Of a DNA stretch of 63,354 bases, positions 56,355-63,354 are shown piece by piece. This stretch comes from Hyphomonadaceae bacterium (lineage in GTDB: Bacteria; Pseudomonadota; Alphaproteobacteria; Caulobacterales; Hyphomonadaceae): contig CANJXY010000003.1 in assembly GCA_947478925.1 (NCBI GenBank), positions 1 to 63,354 of the forward strand. The letters are read 5' to 3'. Made by a program: the position numbers and the translations under genes. Within the stretch, counting starts at the first letter, position 1; each line of letters begins with the position of its first letter. Below the pieces are notes generated by a model, which saw only the letters and a list, made by a program, of their open reading frames with translations, did not search any database and had not been told where the DNA came from.

Positions 56355-58910
56355 ATGCGCAAGTACTGGCTGATCGGCGGCGGCGTGGTGGGCGGGCTTC
56401 TGCTCCTCCTTGTGGCGGCCGTGCTCATCGTGCCGAACCTCATCCCGCAGGAGGTCTACCGGGCCAAGATCGAGGAAGCGGGCTCCCAGGCGCTTGGCCG
56501 CAAAGTGACGGTCACGGGCAATATCAGCATCGGCGTCTTCCCCCGGATCGAAGCCAAGGCAGGCGCATCGACCGTCGCCAACCCGGACGGTTTCGACCAG
56601 CCCAACTTCGCGTCCATGAAGGAGCTGCGCGCCGCCGTCAGCCTGTGGCCGCTCCTGTTCGGCAATGTCGAGGTCGAGGAATTCGTCCTCGTCGAACCGA
56701 CGATCACACTGGTCAGCCTCGAGGACGGGAAGAACAACTGGACCTTTACGCCGGCCGCGACCACCCCGTCATCTGAATCCAACGCCCCTGCGCAAGGCGG
56801 ATCGCTGGGCGCATCCCTGCGCGATGTCCGCATCGAGAAAGGCTACGTCTCCTTCGACGACCGCAAAGAGAAGAAGATCCAGACACTCAGTGACCTAAAC
56901 CTTTCGGCCGACATGCAGGCGCTCGACAAACCGCTGTCCTTCAACGCCGAAGGCCTCGCCAACGATCTGAAGTTCCGCATTGAGTCCAGACTCGAAAATC
57001 CGAAGGCGATGATGGAAGGCGTTGCCTCGCCGGTTGAAATCAAGCTGCAGACCGACTTGATCCGCACTGACCTGAAAGGGACGCTGGGGCTCGGCGACAG
57101 GCCAAAATTCGATTTCGCGATGACGGGCGAGATCCCGGGGATAGCCAGGCTGGCCAAAGCGTTCAAGACACCACTGCCCGCGACCATTACGGGCGTTCTG
57201 GGCAAGCTGACTTTGTCAGGCAAGGCGTCTGGCACGTTCGACGACATCGCGATCAAGATAGACAGCGCCCGTCATGAAAGCGCTCTGCTGACCGCTGACC
57301 TCAAGGGCGAAGCCCGGATTGCCGGTGGCGTTACGCTTGCGCTGGAAGCCAGCGCCGAAGCCCCAAACCTGGCGCAACTGACCCGCGCCATGAACATGGC
57401 GGCGCCGGCAGAGGCTGCGCTGGGCAAAGCCACCATTTCAGCAAAGATCGCGGGCAAGCCCGAAGACCTGCAGTTTATCGACGTGAATTTCTCGCACACG
57501 AGCGGTCTGCTGAACCTTCTCTTTGCAGGATCAGCGCACTTGAAGGACAGCCTCACCTACGCCGGCAACGTCACCATCGAGGCGCCCGACCTTCGCAAGC
57601 TGGCCACTGCGGCCGGCGCCACGCTGCCGCCGGGCGACATCTACAGGAAATTCAAGTTCACCGGGCAGACGTCAGGCGGGGCGACCGACGTGCTGCTGAA
57701 GAATGCCACGGTCGCGTTCGACAACATCACCGGTACGGGCGAAGCCGCATTGAGTTTCGGTGCGATGCCCCGCCTTACCGGCACGCTGTCCACCAGCGCC
57801 ATCGACATTACGCCTTACGCCTCCGCGTCAGGCGCGCCCGTCGGGAAGCCCACGGCTGCGACACGGGGCTGGGGCTCGACGCCCATCGACCTGTCGCCGC
57901 TGAACCTTGTTGACGCCGCGCTGACCTTGAAAGCCGCTGGCGTGCGCTACGACAAGTTCGCGTTCGGCCCATCCAACATCGCGGTCACGCTGACGAACGG
58001 ACGACTGGTCGCCGATCTCAAGCAGACGTCACTGTTCAGTGGCACCGGGAGCGCTCGGCTCGTCGCGGATGGCAGCAACACGAAACCCGCCATCGAGTTG
58101 AAGGCCAAGATGGACAAGCTGGCGGTGAAAGACCTGCTCTCCGCCTCGGCCGGCTTCACCATGCTGGAAGGCATTGGCGGTCTCGATATCGATATCTCCG
58201 GTTCAGGTGGCACGCTGCAGACGCTGATGAGCTCGCTCGTCGGACAGGGTCAGTTCGCCTTCGACGACAGCGTTCTGAAGGGGGTGAACCTCACCGAGCT
58301 CGGCGCCGCAGCTTCGACCGCGCTGACGACCAAAAAATTCTCGACCTCGGCCTTCTCCTCGACGGCCCAGACCAACTTCAAAGCACTCAACGCGGGTTTC
58401 GCCATGAAGGACGGCGTCGCCATTCTGACAGCCATGAAGATCGACGCCGGTTCAATGACGATCGACGCGGGCGGCGCCCTCGATATCGGCCGCCAGGAAT
58501 TGTCGCTCAACCTCTTCCCGGTCTTCGCGGACAAGAAGGCGGGGCTCAACGGCTACGGCCTGCCGATGAAGCTGTCGGGCGGTTGGGGCGGCGTGAAGTT
58601 CGCGCCCGATTGGGGCTGGCTCGCTGACAAGGCTACGGCTGGCGCTAAGGCCAAGGTCGAGGCGCAGATCCAGGACGAACTCAAAGGCCTTGGCGACAAT
58701 CTCCGCTCCAAGCTCGGCCTTGGCTCGTCCAAGCCCGCCGCGACACCCGCAGCCCCCGCCGCCGACGCGGCCACACCGACGCAGCCCGCCGACACGCCAG
58801 CCGCTGCCCCGGCGGCTCCAGCGGCTCCGGCGGAAAAGCCCCAGTCAGTGGAAGACCGTCTGAAAGCGGAAGCCGAGAAGAAACTGAAAGGCCTGTTCGG
58901 CGGTAACTAA
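56355..58910 (+). CDS. AsmA-family membrane-anchored periplasmic protein
   Basis: An 851-residue protein with one N-terminal membrane anchor (LIGGGVVGGLLLLLVAAVLIVP). 'ALGRKVTVTGNISIGVFPRI' is the AsmA N-terminal motif, and the long middle region is rich in alternating beta-strand pattern, as in the lipid-transport AsmA/TamB-like (repeating beta-groove) group. The AsmA C-terminal domain includes 'GIGGLDIDISGSGGTLQTLM'. A low-complexity Ala/Pro tail (PAAAPAAPAAPAEKPQ) precedes the charged end. GGAGG lies upstream of the ATG. It may help outer-membrane lipid homeostasis; that is family inference. Confidence 0.93.
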   Translation: MRKYWLIGGGVVGGLLLLLVAAVLIVPNLIPQEVYRAKIEEAGSQALGRKVTVTGNISIGVFPRIEAKAGASTVANPDGFDQPNFASMKELRAAVSLWPLLFGNVEVEEFVLVEPTITLVSLEDGKNNWTFTPAATTPSSESNAPAQGGSLGASLRDVRIEKGYVSFDDRKEKKIQTLSDLNLSADMQALDKPLSFNAEGLANDLKFRIESRLENPKAMMEGVASPVEIKLQTDLIRTDLKGTLGLGDRPKFDFAMTGEIPGIARLAKAFKTPLPATITGVLGKLTLSGKASGTFDDIAIKIDSARHESALLTADLKGEARIAGGVTLALEASAEAPNLAQLTRAMNMAAPAEAALGKATISAKIAGKPEDLQFIDVNFSHTSGLLNLLFAGSAHLKDSLTYAGNVTIEAPDLRKLATAAGATLPPGDIYRKFKFTGQTSGGATDVLLKNATVAFDNITGTGEAALSFGAMPRLTGTLSTSAIDITPYASASGAPVGKPTAATRGWGSTPIDLSPLNLVDAALTLKAAGVRYDKFAFGPSNIAVTLTNGRLVADLKQTSLFSGTGSARLVADGSNTKPAIELKAKMDKLAVKDLLSASAGFTMLEGIGGLDIDISGSGGTLQTLMSSLVGQGQFAFDDSVLKGVNLTELGAAASTALTTKKFSTSAFSSTAQTNFKALNAGFAMKDGVAILTAMKIDAGSMTIDAGGALDIGRQELSLNLFPVFADKKAGLNGYGLPMKLSGGWGGVKFAPDWGWLADKATAGAKAKVEAQIQDELKGLGDNLRSKLGLGSSKPAATPAAPAADAATPTQPADTPAAAPAAPAAPAEKPQSVEDRLKAEAEKKLKGLFGGN

Positions 58911-58982
58911 AGGGTCGGAACGCCCAAAATTGCGAGGTTTTCGGCTCATCGCACCGGTCCTGACCACTGCGGAATCCCCCGC

Positions 58983-59011
58983 TTGCCGAGTGGCGGGTCA
59001 ACAGGTAATAC
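58983..59011 (+). promoter_or_regulatory. Possible tRNA-His promoter
   Basis: TTGCCG, 17 bases, TAATAC, about 35 bases before the tRNA. The match to consensus is modest and a short GCGCC-TACA-GGCGC stem lies between the promoter and the tRNA. Confidence 0.35.
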
Positions 59012-59045
59012 GCCTGCTCGCGCGCCTACAGGCGCCTTCCTGATT

Positions 59046-59122
59046 GCCGGCTTAGCTCAGTTGGTTAGAGCGCTAGATTGTGGATCTAGAGGTCCCCGGT
59101 TCGAGACCGGGAGCTGGTACCA
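59046..59122 (+). tRNA. tRNA-His (anticodon GTG)
   Basis: A complete 77-base cloverleaf: acceptor GCCGGCT/AGCTGGT, D-arm GCTC...GAGC, anticodon stem CTAGA/TCTAG with loop TTGTGGA (anticodon GTG), T-arm CCCGG-TTCGAGA-CCGGG, and an encoded CCA end. The base before position 1 is T and the discriminator is A. Most bacterial tRNA-His have G-1 and C73; loss of G-1 with A73 is a known trait of a group of alphaproteobacteria. Confidence 0.97.
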
Positions 59123-59249
59123 GGCCTCCCCCAACAGTCATCCCTGGCGAACGATGGCGTGCGACGTGCGCGCCGGTCCGTGACGATCTTGCCAAAGCGT
59201 ATTGAACGGCTGACGGTCCCGGCATCCAACATACGCCGAGTGCTTCGTC

Positions 59250-60704
59250 ATGGCCCTTATCTCACTGTCTCGCATGCTTGCCTTCTGGGCTGGGATCCAG
59301 CCTGACCGGGTGGCCATCGATCATCACGGCAAAAGCCTGACATGGGCGCAGCTGGAGGCACGCACGAACAGGCTCGCGCGCGCCTATGCGGAGCTTGGCG
59401 TAGGACAAGACGACTTCGTCACCATCGCCTTGCCGAATGGCATCGAGTTCTTTGAGGCGTGTTTCGCAACCTGGAAACTCGGCGCCACGCCCCAGCCCAT
59501 CTCCGCAAAACTACCCAAGATGGAGCGCGACCAGATCGTCGAGCTCGGCAAACCCGCTCTGGTCGTCGGCTGTGAGCCTGGCGAATATCTGCCGACGCCC
59601 TCTCTCGCCGAAGGCTTCCAGCCCGACGCTGCGCTCTGGGACACCTCGCTGCCTGAGCGCACAGCTGCGTCGCTGAAGGCGATGACGTCGGGCGGATCAA
59701 CAGGCCGTCCGAAGCTGATCGTGTCGAAAAGCCCCGGCGCCTACGACCCGGATACGCCATCGCTCGAAATTCCTCAGCAGGGCGTCATGCTTATCCCCGG
59801 CCCGCTCTATCACAACGGCCCCTTCCTCTGGGCGATGGTCGCGCTGTTCAAAGGATGCACGGTTGGTGTGACCACGCGCTTCGACGCGGAAGACACGCTG
59901 CGCACCATCGAACGCCTGCGGGTCGACACTGTCTACATGGTGCCGACCATGATGCGCCGCATCTGGGCGCTACAGGAGGAAAGCCGCAACAGCTACGACC
60001 TCTCCAGCCTCCGCACGCTCTGGCATCTCGCCGAACCTTGCCCAGCCTGGCTCAAGGAACGTTTCATCGAATGGCTTGGCGCCGAAGTGATCTGGGAGCT
60101 CTATGGCGGCACAGAGGGTCAGGGTTCGACCACCATTCAAGGAACGGCATGGCTCACTCATCGCGGCTCGGTCGGCAGGCCGGTCGATACCTGTGAGATG
60201 AAGATCGTCGGAGAGGCTGGCGAAACGCTGCCGCCGGGCGAAGTCGGTGAAGTCTTCATCCGACCGCTGACAGGCCCGGGCACGACCTATCGCTATCTCG
60301 GAGCAGAGGCCAAAACGATCGACGGTGGCTGGGAGAGCCTCGGCGATCTCGGCTGGATGGATGCCGAGGGCTATCTCTACCTCGCCGACCGTCTGTCGGA
60401 CATGGTGCTGGTCGGCGGCGCCAACGTCTATCCCGCCGAAGTTGAAGCGGCTCTGGATTCATTTCCTGGCGTACGTTCGTCGGCCGTCATCGGCTTGCCC
60501 GACGAGAACACGGGCAATCGCCTTCACGCAATCATCGATCGCCCGGAAGGCCCAGCCGACGAAGCAGCACTGGCCGCACACCTTGCCGAGCGCCTTGTCC
60601 GCTACAAGACCCCGCGCTCGGTTGAATACGTTATCGAACCGCTGCGCGACGATGCAGGTAAGGTTCGTCGCAGGGCTTTGCGTGACGCGCGCATCAAGGG
60701 CTGA
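59250..60704 (+). CDS. Acyl-CoA synthetase/AMP-dependent ligase
   Basis: A 484-residue ANL-superfamily adenylating enzyme. 'AMTSGGSTGRPKLIVSKSPG' is the P-loop-like A3 motif, 'IWELYGGTEGQGSTTIQGTA' is A5, and 'ESLGDLGWMDAEGYLYLADR' and 'DMVLVGGANVYPAEVEAALD' are A7-A8. The C-terminal 'RDDAGKVRRRALRDARI' holds the catalytic Lys. It is about 50-70 residues shorter than typical long-chain acyl-CoA ligases, and resembles enzymes annotated as bile-acid or short aromatic acid:CoA ligases. The substrate is unproven. Confidence 0.9.
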   Translation: MALISLSRMLAFWAGIQPDRVAIDHHGKSLTWAQLEARTNRLARAYAELGVGQDDFVTIALPNGIEFFEACFATWKLGATPQPISAKLPKMERDQIVELGKPALVVGCEPGEYLPTPSLAEGFQPDAALWDTSLPERTAASLKAMTSGGSTGRPKLIVSKSPGAYDPDTPSLEIPQQGVMLIPGPLYHNGPFLWAMVALFKGCTVGVTTRFDAEDTLRTIERLRVDTVYMVPTMMRRIWALQEESRNSYDLSSLRTLWHLAEPCPAWLKERFIEWLGAEVIWELYGGTEGQGSTTIQGTAWLTHRGSVGRPVDTCEMKIVGEAGETLPPGEVGEVFIRPLTGPGTTYRYLGAEAKTIDGGWESLGDLGWMDAEGYLYLADRLSDMVLVGGANVYPAEVEAALDSFPGVRSSAVIGLPDENTGNRLHAIIDRPEGPADEAALAAHLAERLVRYKTPRSVEYVIEPLRDDAGKVRRRALRDARIKG

Positions 60705-60813
60705 AATGCGGGATCGATCTGTCACACCTGTCTGATCGATGAAACGTGCGCGCTTCGCCCTTGAGGACCGCTTTATCGTTGCAACGGCAAGCGCCGCCCG
60801 GCATCGTATCGTC

Positions 60814-61845
60814 ATGTTTCGTTCCTGGGCCTTCGTCATTACTACGATCTCGCTCGCCGCCTGCGGCCCGGCAGCGCCCATAGTTGCAACGGCGCATCAC
60901 GCCGCCTGCCTTGCGTCAGATCTACCTGCATCAGCGCCCTCCACTGCGGGGATGATCCGGATCGCCGGCGGCAGCTTTTTTATGGGCGCCAAGCCAATGC
61001 ATCCCGAAGAAGGTCCGCCACGCGAAACCAAGCTTGCGGCGTTCTGGATCGACAAGACGGAAGTGACCAATCGCGACTTCGCTCGTTTCATAGCGGCGAC
61101 ACGCTATATAACGCTCGCCGAACGGCCGCTCGATCCCGCAGCCTATCCGGGGCTCCCGCCCGAACTGCTGAAACCCTCGAGCCTCGTCTTCGTCCCCAAC
61201 GAAGAAGCACGCGCCAGCCCTAGCGACTGGTGGTTGATCGTTCCCGGAGCTGACTGGCGTCACCCACATGGGCCGGGCAGCTCCGTCGACGGACTAGACG
61301 ATCTCCCTGTCGTCCACATCGCATGGGCCGATGCGATGGCATACGCCGCTTGGCTCGGGCGCGACCTGCCAACCGAAGCCGAGTGGGAATTCGCCGCGCG
61401 TGGCGGCATTGAGGGCGCTGCTTACGAATGGGGCGATGATCCCAAGCAGGACAAGCCCAGGGCCAACACATGGCAAGGCATCTTCCCCGCCAGCGACAGC
61501 GGCGCAGATGGCTACAGGGCGACAACTGCGCCCGTGGGGTGCTTCCCCGCCAACGGCTTTGGGCTTCACGACATGACTGGTAATGTGTGGGAATGGACAA
61601 AGGACTGGTACGCACCCGGCCTATCACCGGACGATGACGGCACTGGCCCGCCACGGGACCGCGCAAACGATCCAGTTGAACCGGGCATCGCCAAACACGT
61701 CATCAAGGGCGGCTCATTCCTCTGTGCGGACAATTACTGCCTGCGCTATCGCCCGCCGGCGCGTCAGGCCGGCCCCACCGATACCGGATCGAGTCATATT
61801 GGCTTCCGCACGGTGTTGCGTGCCGTAACGCCATCCGGGCAATAG
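60814..61845 (+). CDS. Formylglycine-generating enzyme family protein with lipoprotein signal
   Basis: A 343-residue FGE-sulfatase (SUMF1) domain protein. 'GMIRIAGGSFFMGAKPMHPE' opens the domain, 'LPTEAEWEFAARGGIEGAAY' and 'GLHDMTGNVWEWTKDWYAPG' are core motifs, and 'KGGSFLCADNYCLRYRPPAR' contains both catalytic cysteines that bind copper in true FGEs. The start at 60814 (MFRSWAFVITTISLAACGP) gives a type II signal peptide. It should convert a Cys to formylglycine in the sulfatase encoded 30 bases downstream. Confidence 0.93.
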   Translation: MFRSWAFVITTISLAACGPAAPIVATAHHAACLASDLPASAPSTAGMIRIAGGSFFMGAKPMHPEEGPPRETKLAAFWIDKTEVTNRDFARFIAATRYITLAERPLDPAAYPGLPPELLKPSSLVFVPNEEARASPSDWWLIVPGADWRHPHGPGSSVDGLDDLPVVHIAWADAMAYAAWLGRDLPTEAEWEFAARGGIEGAAYEWGDDPKQDKPRANTWQGIFPASDSGADGYRATTAPVGCFPANGFGLHDMTGNVWEWTKDWYAPGLSPDDDGTGPPRDRANDPVEPGIAKHVIKGGSFLCADNYCLRYRPPARQAGPTDTGSSHIGFRTVLRAVTPSGQ

Positions 61846-61875
61846 TCTCGCAGTTACATCGTCAGGAGCACACCG

Positions 61876-63354
61876 ATGCGTTCGCTCAGAAACATCTGCA
61901 TGCGCGCTACGCTGCTGGCGGTGCTCTGCCTCATCCAGTCCTGCTCTCCTTTGACGCCCCCGGCTACGTCCAAGGCGCGGGCTTCGGGCCATCGCAATAT
62001 TGTGTTTGTGCTGCTCGATGATCTGCGCTTCGACGCCATGGGATTTCTGACGCCCGGTCTCGACACGCCCAATATCGACTTCCTCGCCCAGCATGGCGTC
62101 TATTTCCCGAACGCCGTCGTCACGACGTCCCTCTGCTCGCCAAGTCGCGCGACCATCCTGACTGGCCGCACCACCGCCAATCACGGCATCGTCGACAACA
62201 ACAACTCCTCTGAGGAAGGCCTCACATTCTTCCCGACCTACCTTCAGCAGGCCGGCTATCAGACGGGCTTCTTCGGCAAATGGCATATGGGCAATTCGAC
62301 CGACGCCCCACGCCCCGGCTTCAACAAGTGGGTAAGCTTCAAGGGGCAAGGCACATACTTCCCGACCGACGCACTAACGCCAGCCCAGAAAGCTAAGGGC
62401 GAGGTTCAGATGCTGAACGTCGACGGCAAGGAGGTGCGCCGCAGCGGCTACATCACCGACGAACTCACCGACTACGCGCTCACCTGGTTGAAGCAGGAGC
62501 GCGATCCGTCGAAGCCCTTCTTCCTCTATCTCTCGCATAAGGCGGTTCACAGCGACCCGCTGCCGTCCGCAAAATACGCCGACCAGTACAAGGATCTCGA
62601 CATCAGGCTACCGGCTAGCATGGCCAACACCGCGGCCAACAATCGCGGCAAGCCGATGTGGGTGCTTAACCAGCGTAACTCCTGGCACGGCGTAGACTTC
62701 CCCTATCACTCCGACCAGGACCTGCGCGAGTACGTACGGCAATACTATCGCACGCTAAGCCCTGTAGACGACAGTCTGGGCCGCATCCTCGCCTATCTGC
62801 GCGAGGCCAATCTCGACAAGAACACGCTCATCGTCTTCTACAGTGACAACGGTTTCCTGTTCGGCGACCACGGCCTGATCGACAAGCGCAACGCCTACGA
62901 GCCGTCCGTGCGTGTGCCGCTCCTTATGTATGCTCCAAGCTTGCTGCCCGAGGGCGTCACCAACACCACACGGGTCCGCAATCTCGATATGGCGCCGACT
63001 TTCCTTGCTGCCGCAGACGTCACGGCGCCAAGTCAGTTCGAGGGCCGCAGCTTTCTCGACACTGCGTCTGGCGCCGTCACCCCCGCCGCGTGGAAAGCGC
63101 CGGATTTTGTCTACGCATACTATTGGGAGTGGACTTTCCCGCACACGCCAACCACGTTCGCGATCGAGCGTGGAACCACCAAATATATTCAGTATCACGG
63201 TGTTTGGGACATCGAGGAACTCTACGATCTCTCGAAAGACCCGGATGAGCTCAACAATCTGATCGACGATCCCAACTGGTTCGCTACAAAGGTCGACCTG
63301 CGCAATCGCCTCTATGCCGGACTCGCCAACGACAATGGCCAGCACATTGTGCCC
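61876..63354 (+). CDS. Sulfatase (Cys-type), lipoprotein, partial at window end
   Basis: 493 codons open to the window edge, missing from the ORF track because no stop is present. AGGAG lies upstream of the ATG. The signal peptide ends with a lipobox-like LIQSC. The sulfatase core shows 'NIVFVLLDDLRFDAMGF' (metal Asp pair), 'TTSLCSPSRATILTGRTTAN' (Cys to be converted to formylglycine, CxPSR), 'GKWHMG' and 'VFYSDNGFLFGDHGLIDKRN'. It belongs to family S1; the substrate sulfate ester is unknown. It is paired with its presumed activator FGE upstream. Confidence 0.95.
   Translation, partial: MRSLRNICMRATLLAVLCLIQSCSPLTPPATSKARASGHRNIVFVLLDDLRFDAMGFLTPGLDTPNIDFLAQHGVYFPNAVVTTSLCSPSRATILTGRTTANHGIVDNNNSSEEGLTFFPTYLQQAGYQTGFFGKWHMGNSTDAPRPGFNKWVSFKGQGTYFPTDALTPAQKAKGEVQMLNVDGKEVRRSGYITDELTDYALTWLKQERDPSKPFFLYLSHKAVHSDPLPSAKYADQYKDLDIRLPASMANTAANNRGKPMWVLNQRNSWHGVDFPYHSDQDLREYVRQYYRTLSPVDDSLGRILAYLREANLDKNTLIVFYSDNGFLFGDHGLIDKRNAYEPSVRVPLLMYAPSLLPEGVTNTTRVRNLDMAPTFLAAADVTAPSQFEGRSFLDTASGAVTPAAWKAPDFVYAYYWEWTFPHTPTTFAIERGTTKYIQYHGVWDIEELYDLSKDPDELNNLIDDPNWFATKVDLRNRLYAGLANDNGQHIVP

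Overview
The window is GC-rich, densely coded DNA from an alphaproteobacterial chromosome. The evidence is a cytochrome bc1 operon close to mtnP and apt, an alaC-hom pair, class I PHA synthase, an rplY-pth-ychF run, and a tRNA-His that lacks a templated G-1 and carries A73. A Caulobacterales/Hyphomonadaceae-type organism is plausible but not proven. I see no prophage, insertion sequence, CRISPR array or rRNA operon. The content is mostly housekeeping and catabolic, and the oddities are local.

Layout. 0-5 kb: a BlaI/M56 sensor pair cut by the window edge, with its operator; an ammonium transporter behind a leader with nested inverted repeats; and a two-gene envelope module (coiled-coil repeat protein plus OmpA-domain protein). 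5-7.5 kb: rplY, pth, ychF with a good promoter and an intrinsic terminator. 7.6-16.4 kb: a very large propeller-amidohydrolase, an MFS pump, a GST, a LysE exporter, rlmJ (apparently starting at CTG), a zinc-ribbon protein, a TonB-N-like protein and a ClpP. 17-25.4 kb, minus strand: petABC, GNAT, mtnP, LysE, GST, a PDZ-hydrolase fusion and apt. 25.4-36 kb: trmL, a decayed winged-helix regulator missed by the ORF track, paired small lipoproteins, glpX with altered metal-site residues, a CHRD lipoprotein, an omega-transaminase, a membrane hydrolase and the alaC-hom-vanX-like operon. 36-42 kb: phaC, katG with phased palindromes upstream, a DUF1254 protein and a 54-aa DUF3309 gene also missed by the track.

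42-52.4 kb, minus strand: an almost gapless tyrosine/homogentisate catabolic operon. HppD, HmgA, MaiA, Fah and ScoAB together convert 4-hydroxyphenylpyruvate to fumarate and acetoacetyl-CoA. Interleaved are a PvdQ-like acylase lipoprotein, a GFA protein, a MAPEG protein, a DUF4287 protein between scoA and scoB, and a degenerate second copy of the hppD 3' end flanking a membrane-protein gene. 52.5-56 kb: a ZIP metal transporter with a near-consensus Zur box, and cysD-cysNC for sulfate activation. 56-63 kb: an AsmA protein, tRNA-His, an acyl-CoA ligase, and a formylglycine-generating enzyme next to a sulfatase, both with lipoprotein signals; the sulfatase runs off the end.

The most novel-looking items are the structured amtB leader, the hppD 3'-end duplication, the acylase and extra genes inside the tyrosine operon, the apparently periplasmic FGE-sulfatase pair, and the CTG start of rlmJ. 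All comparisons with families are from memory; no database search was run.
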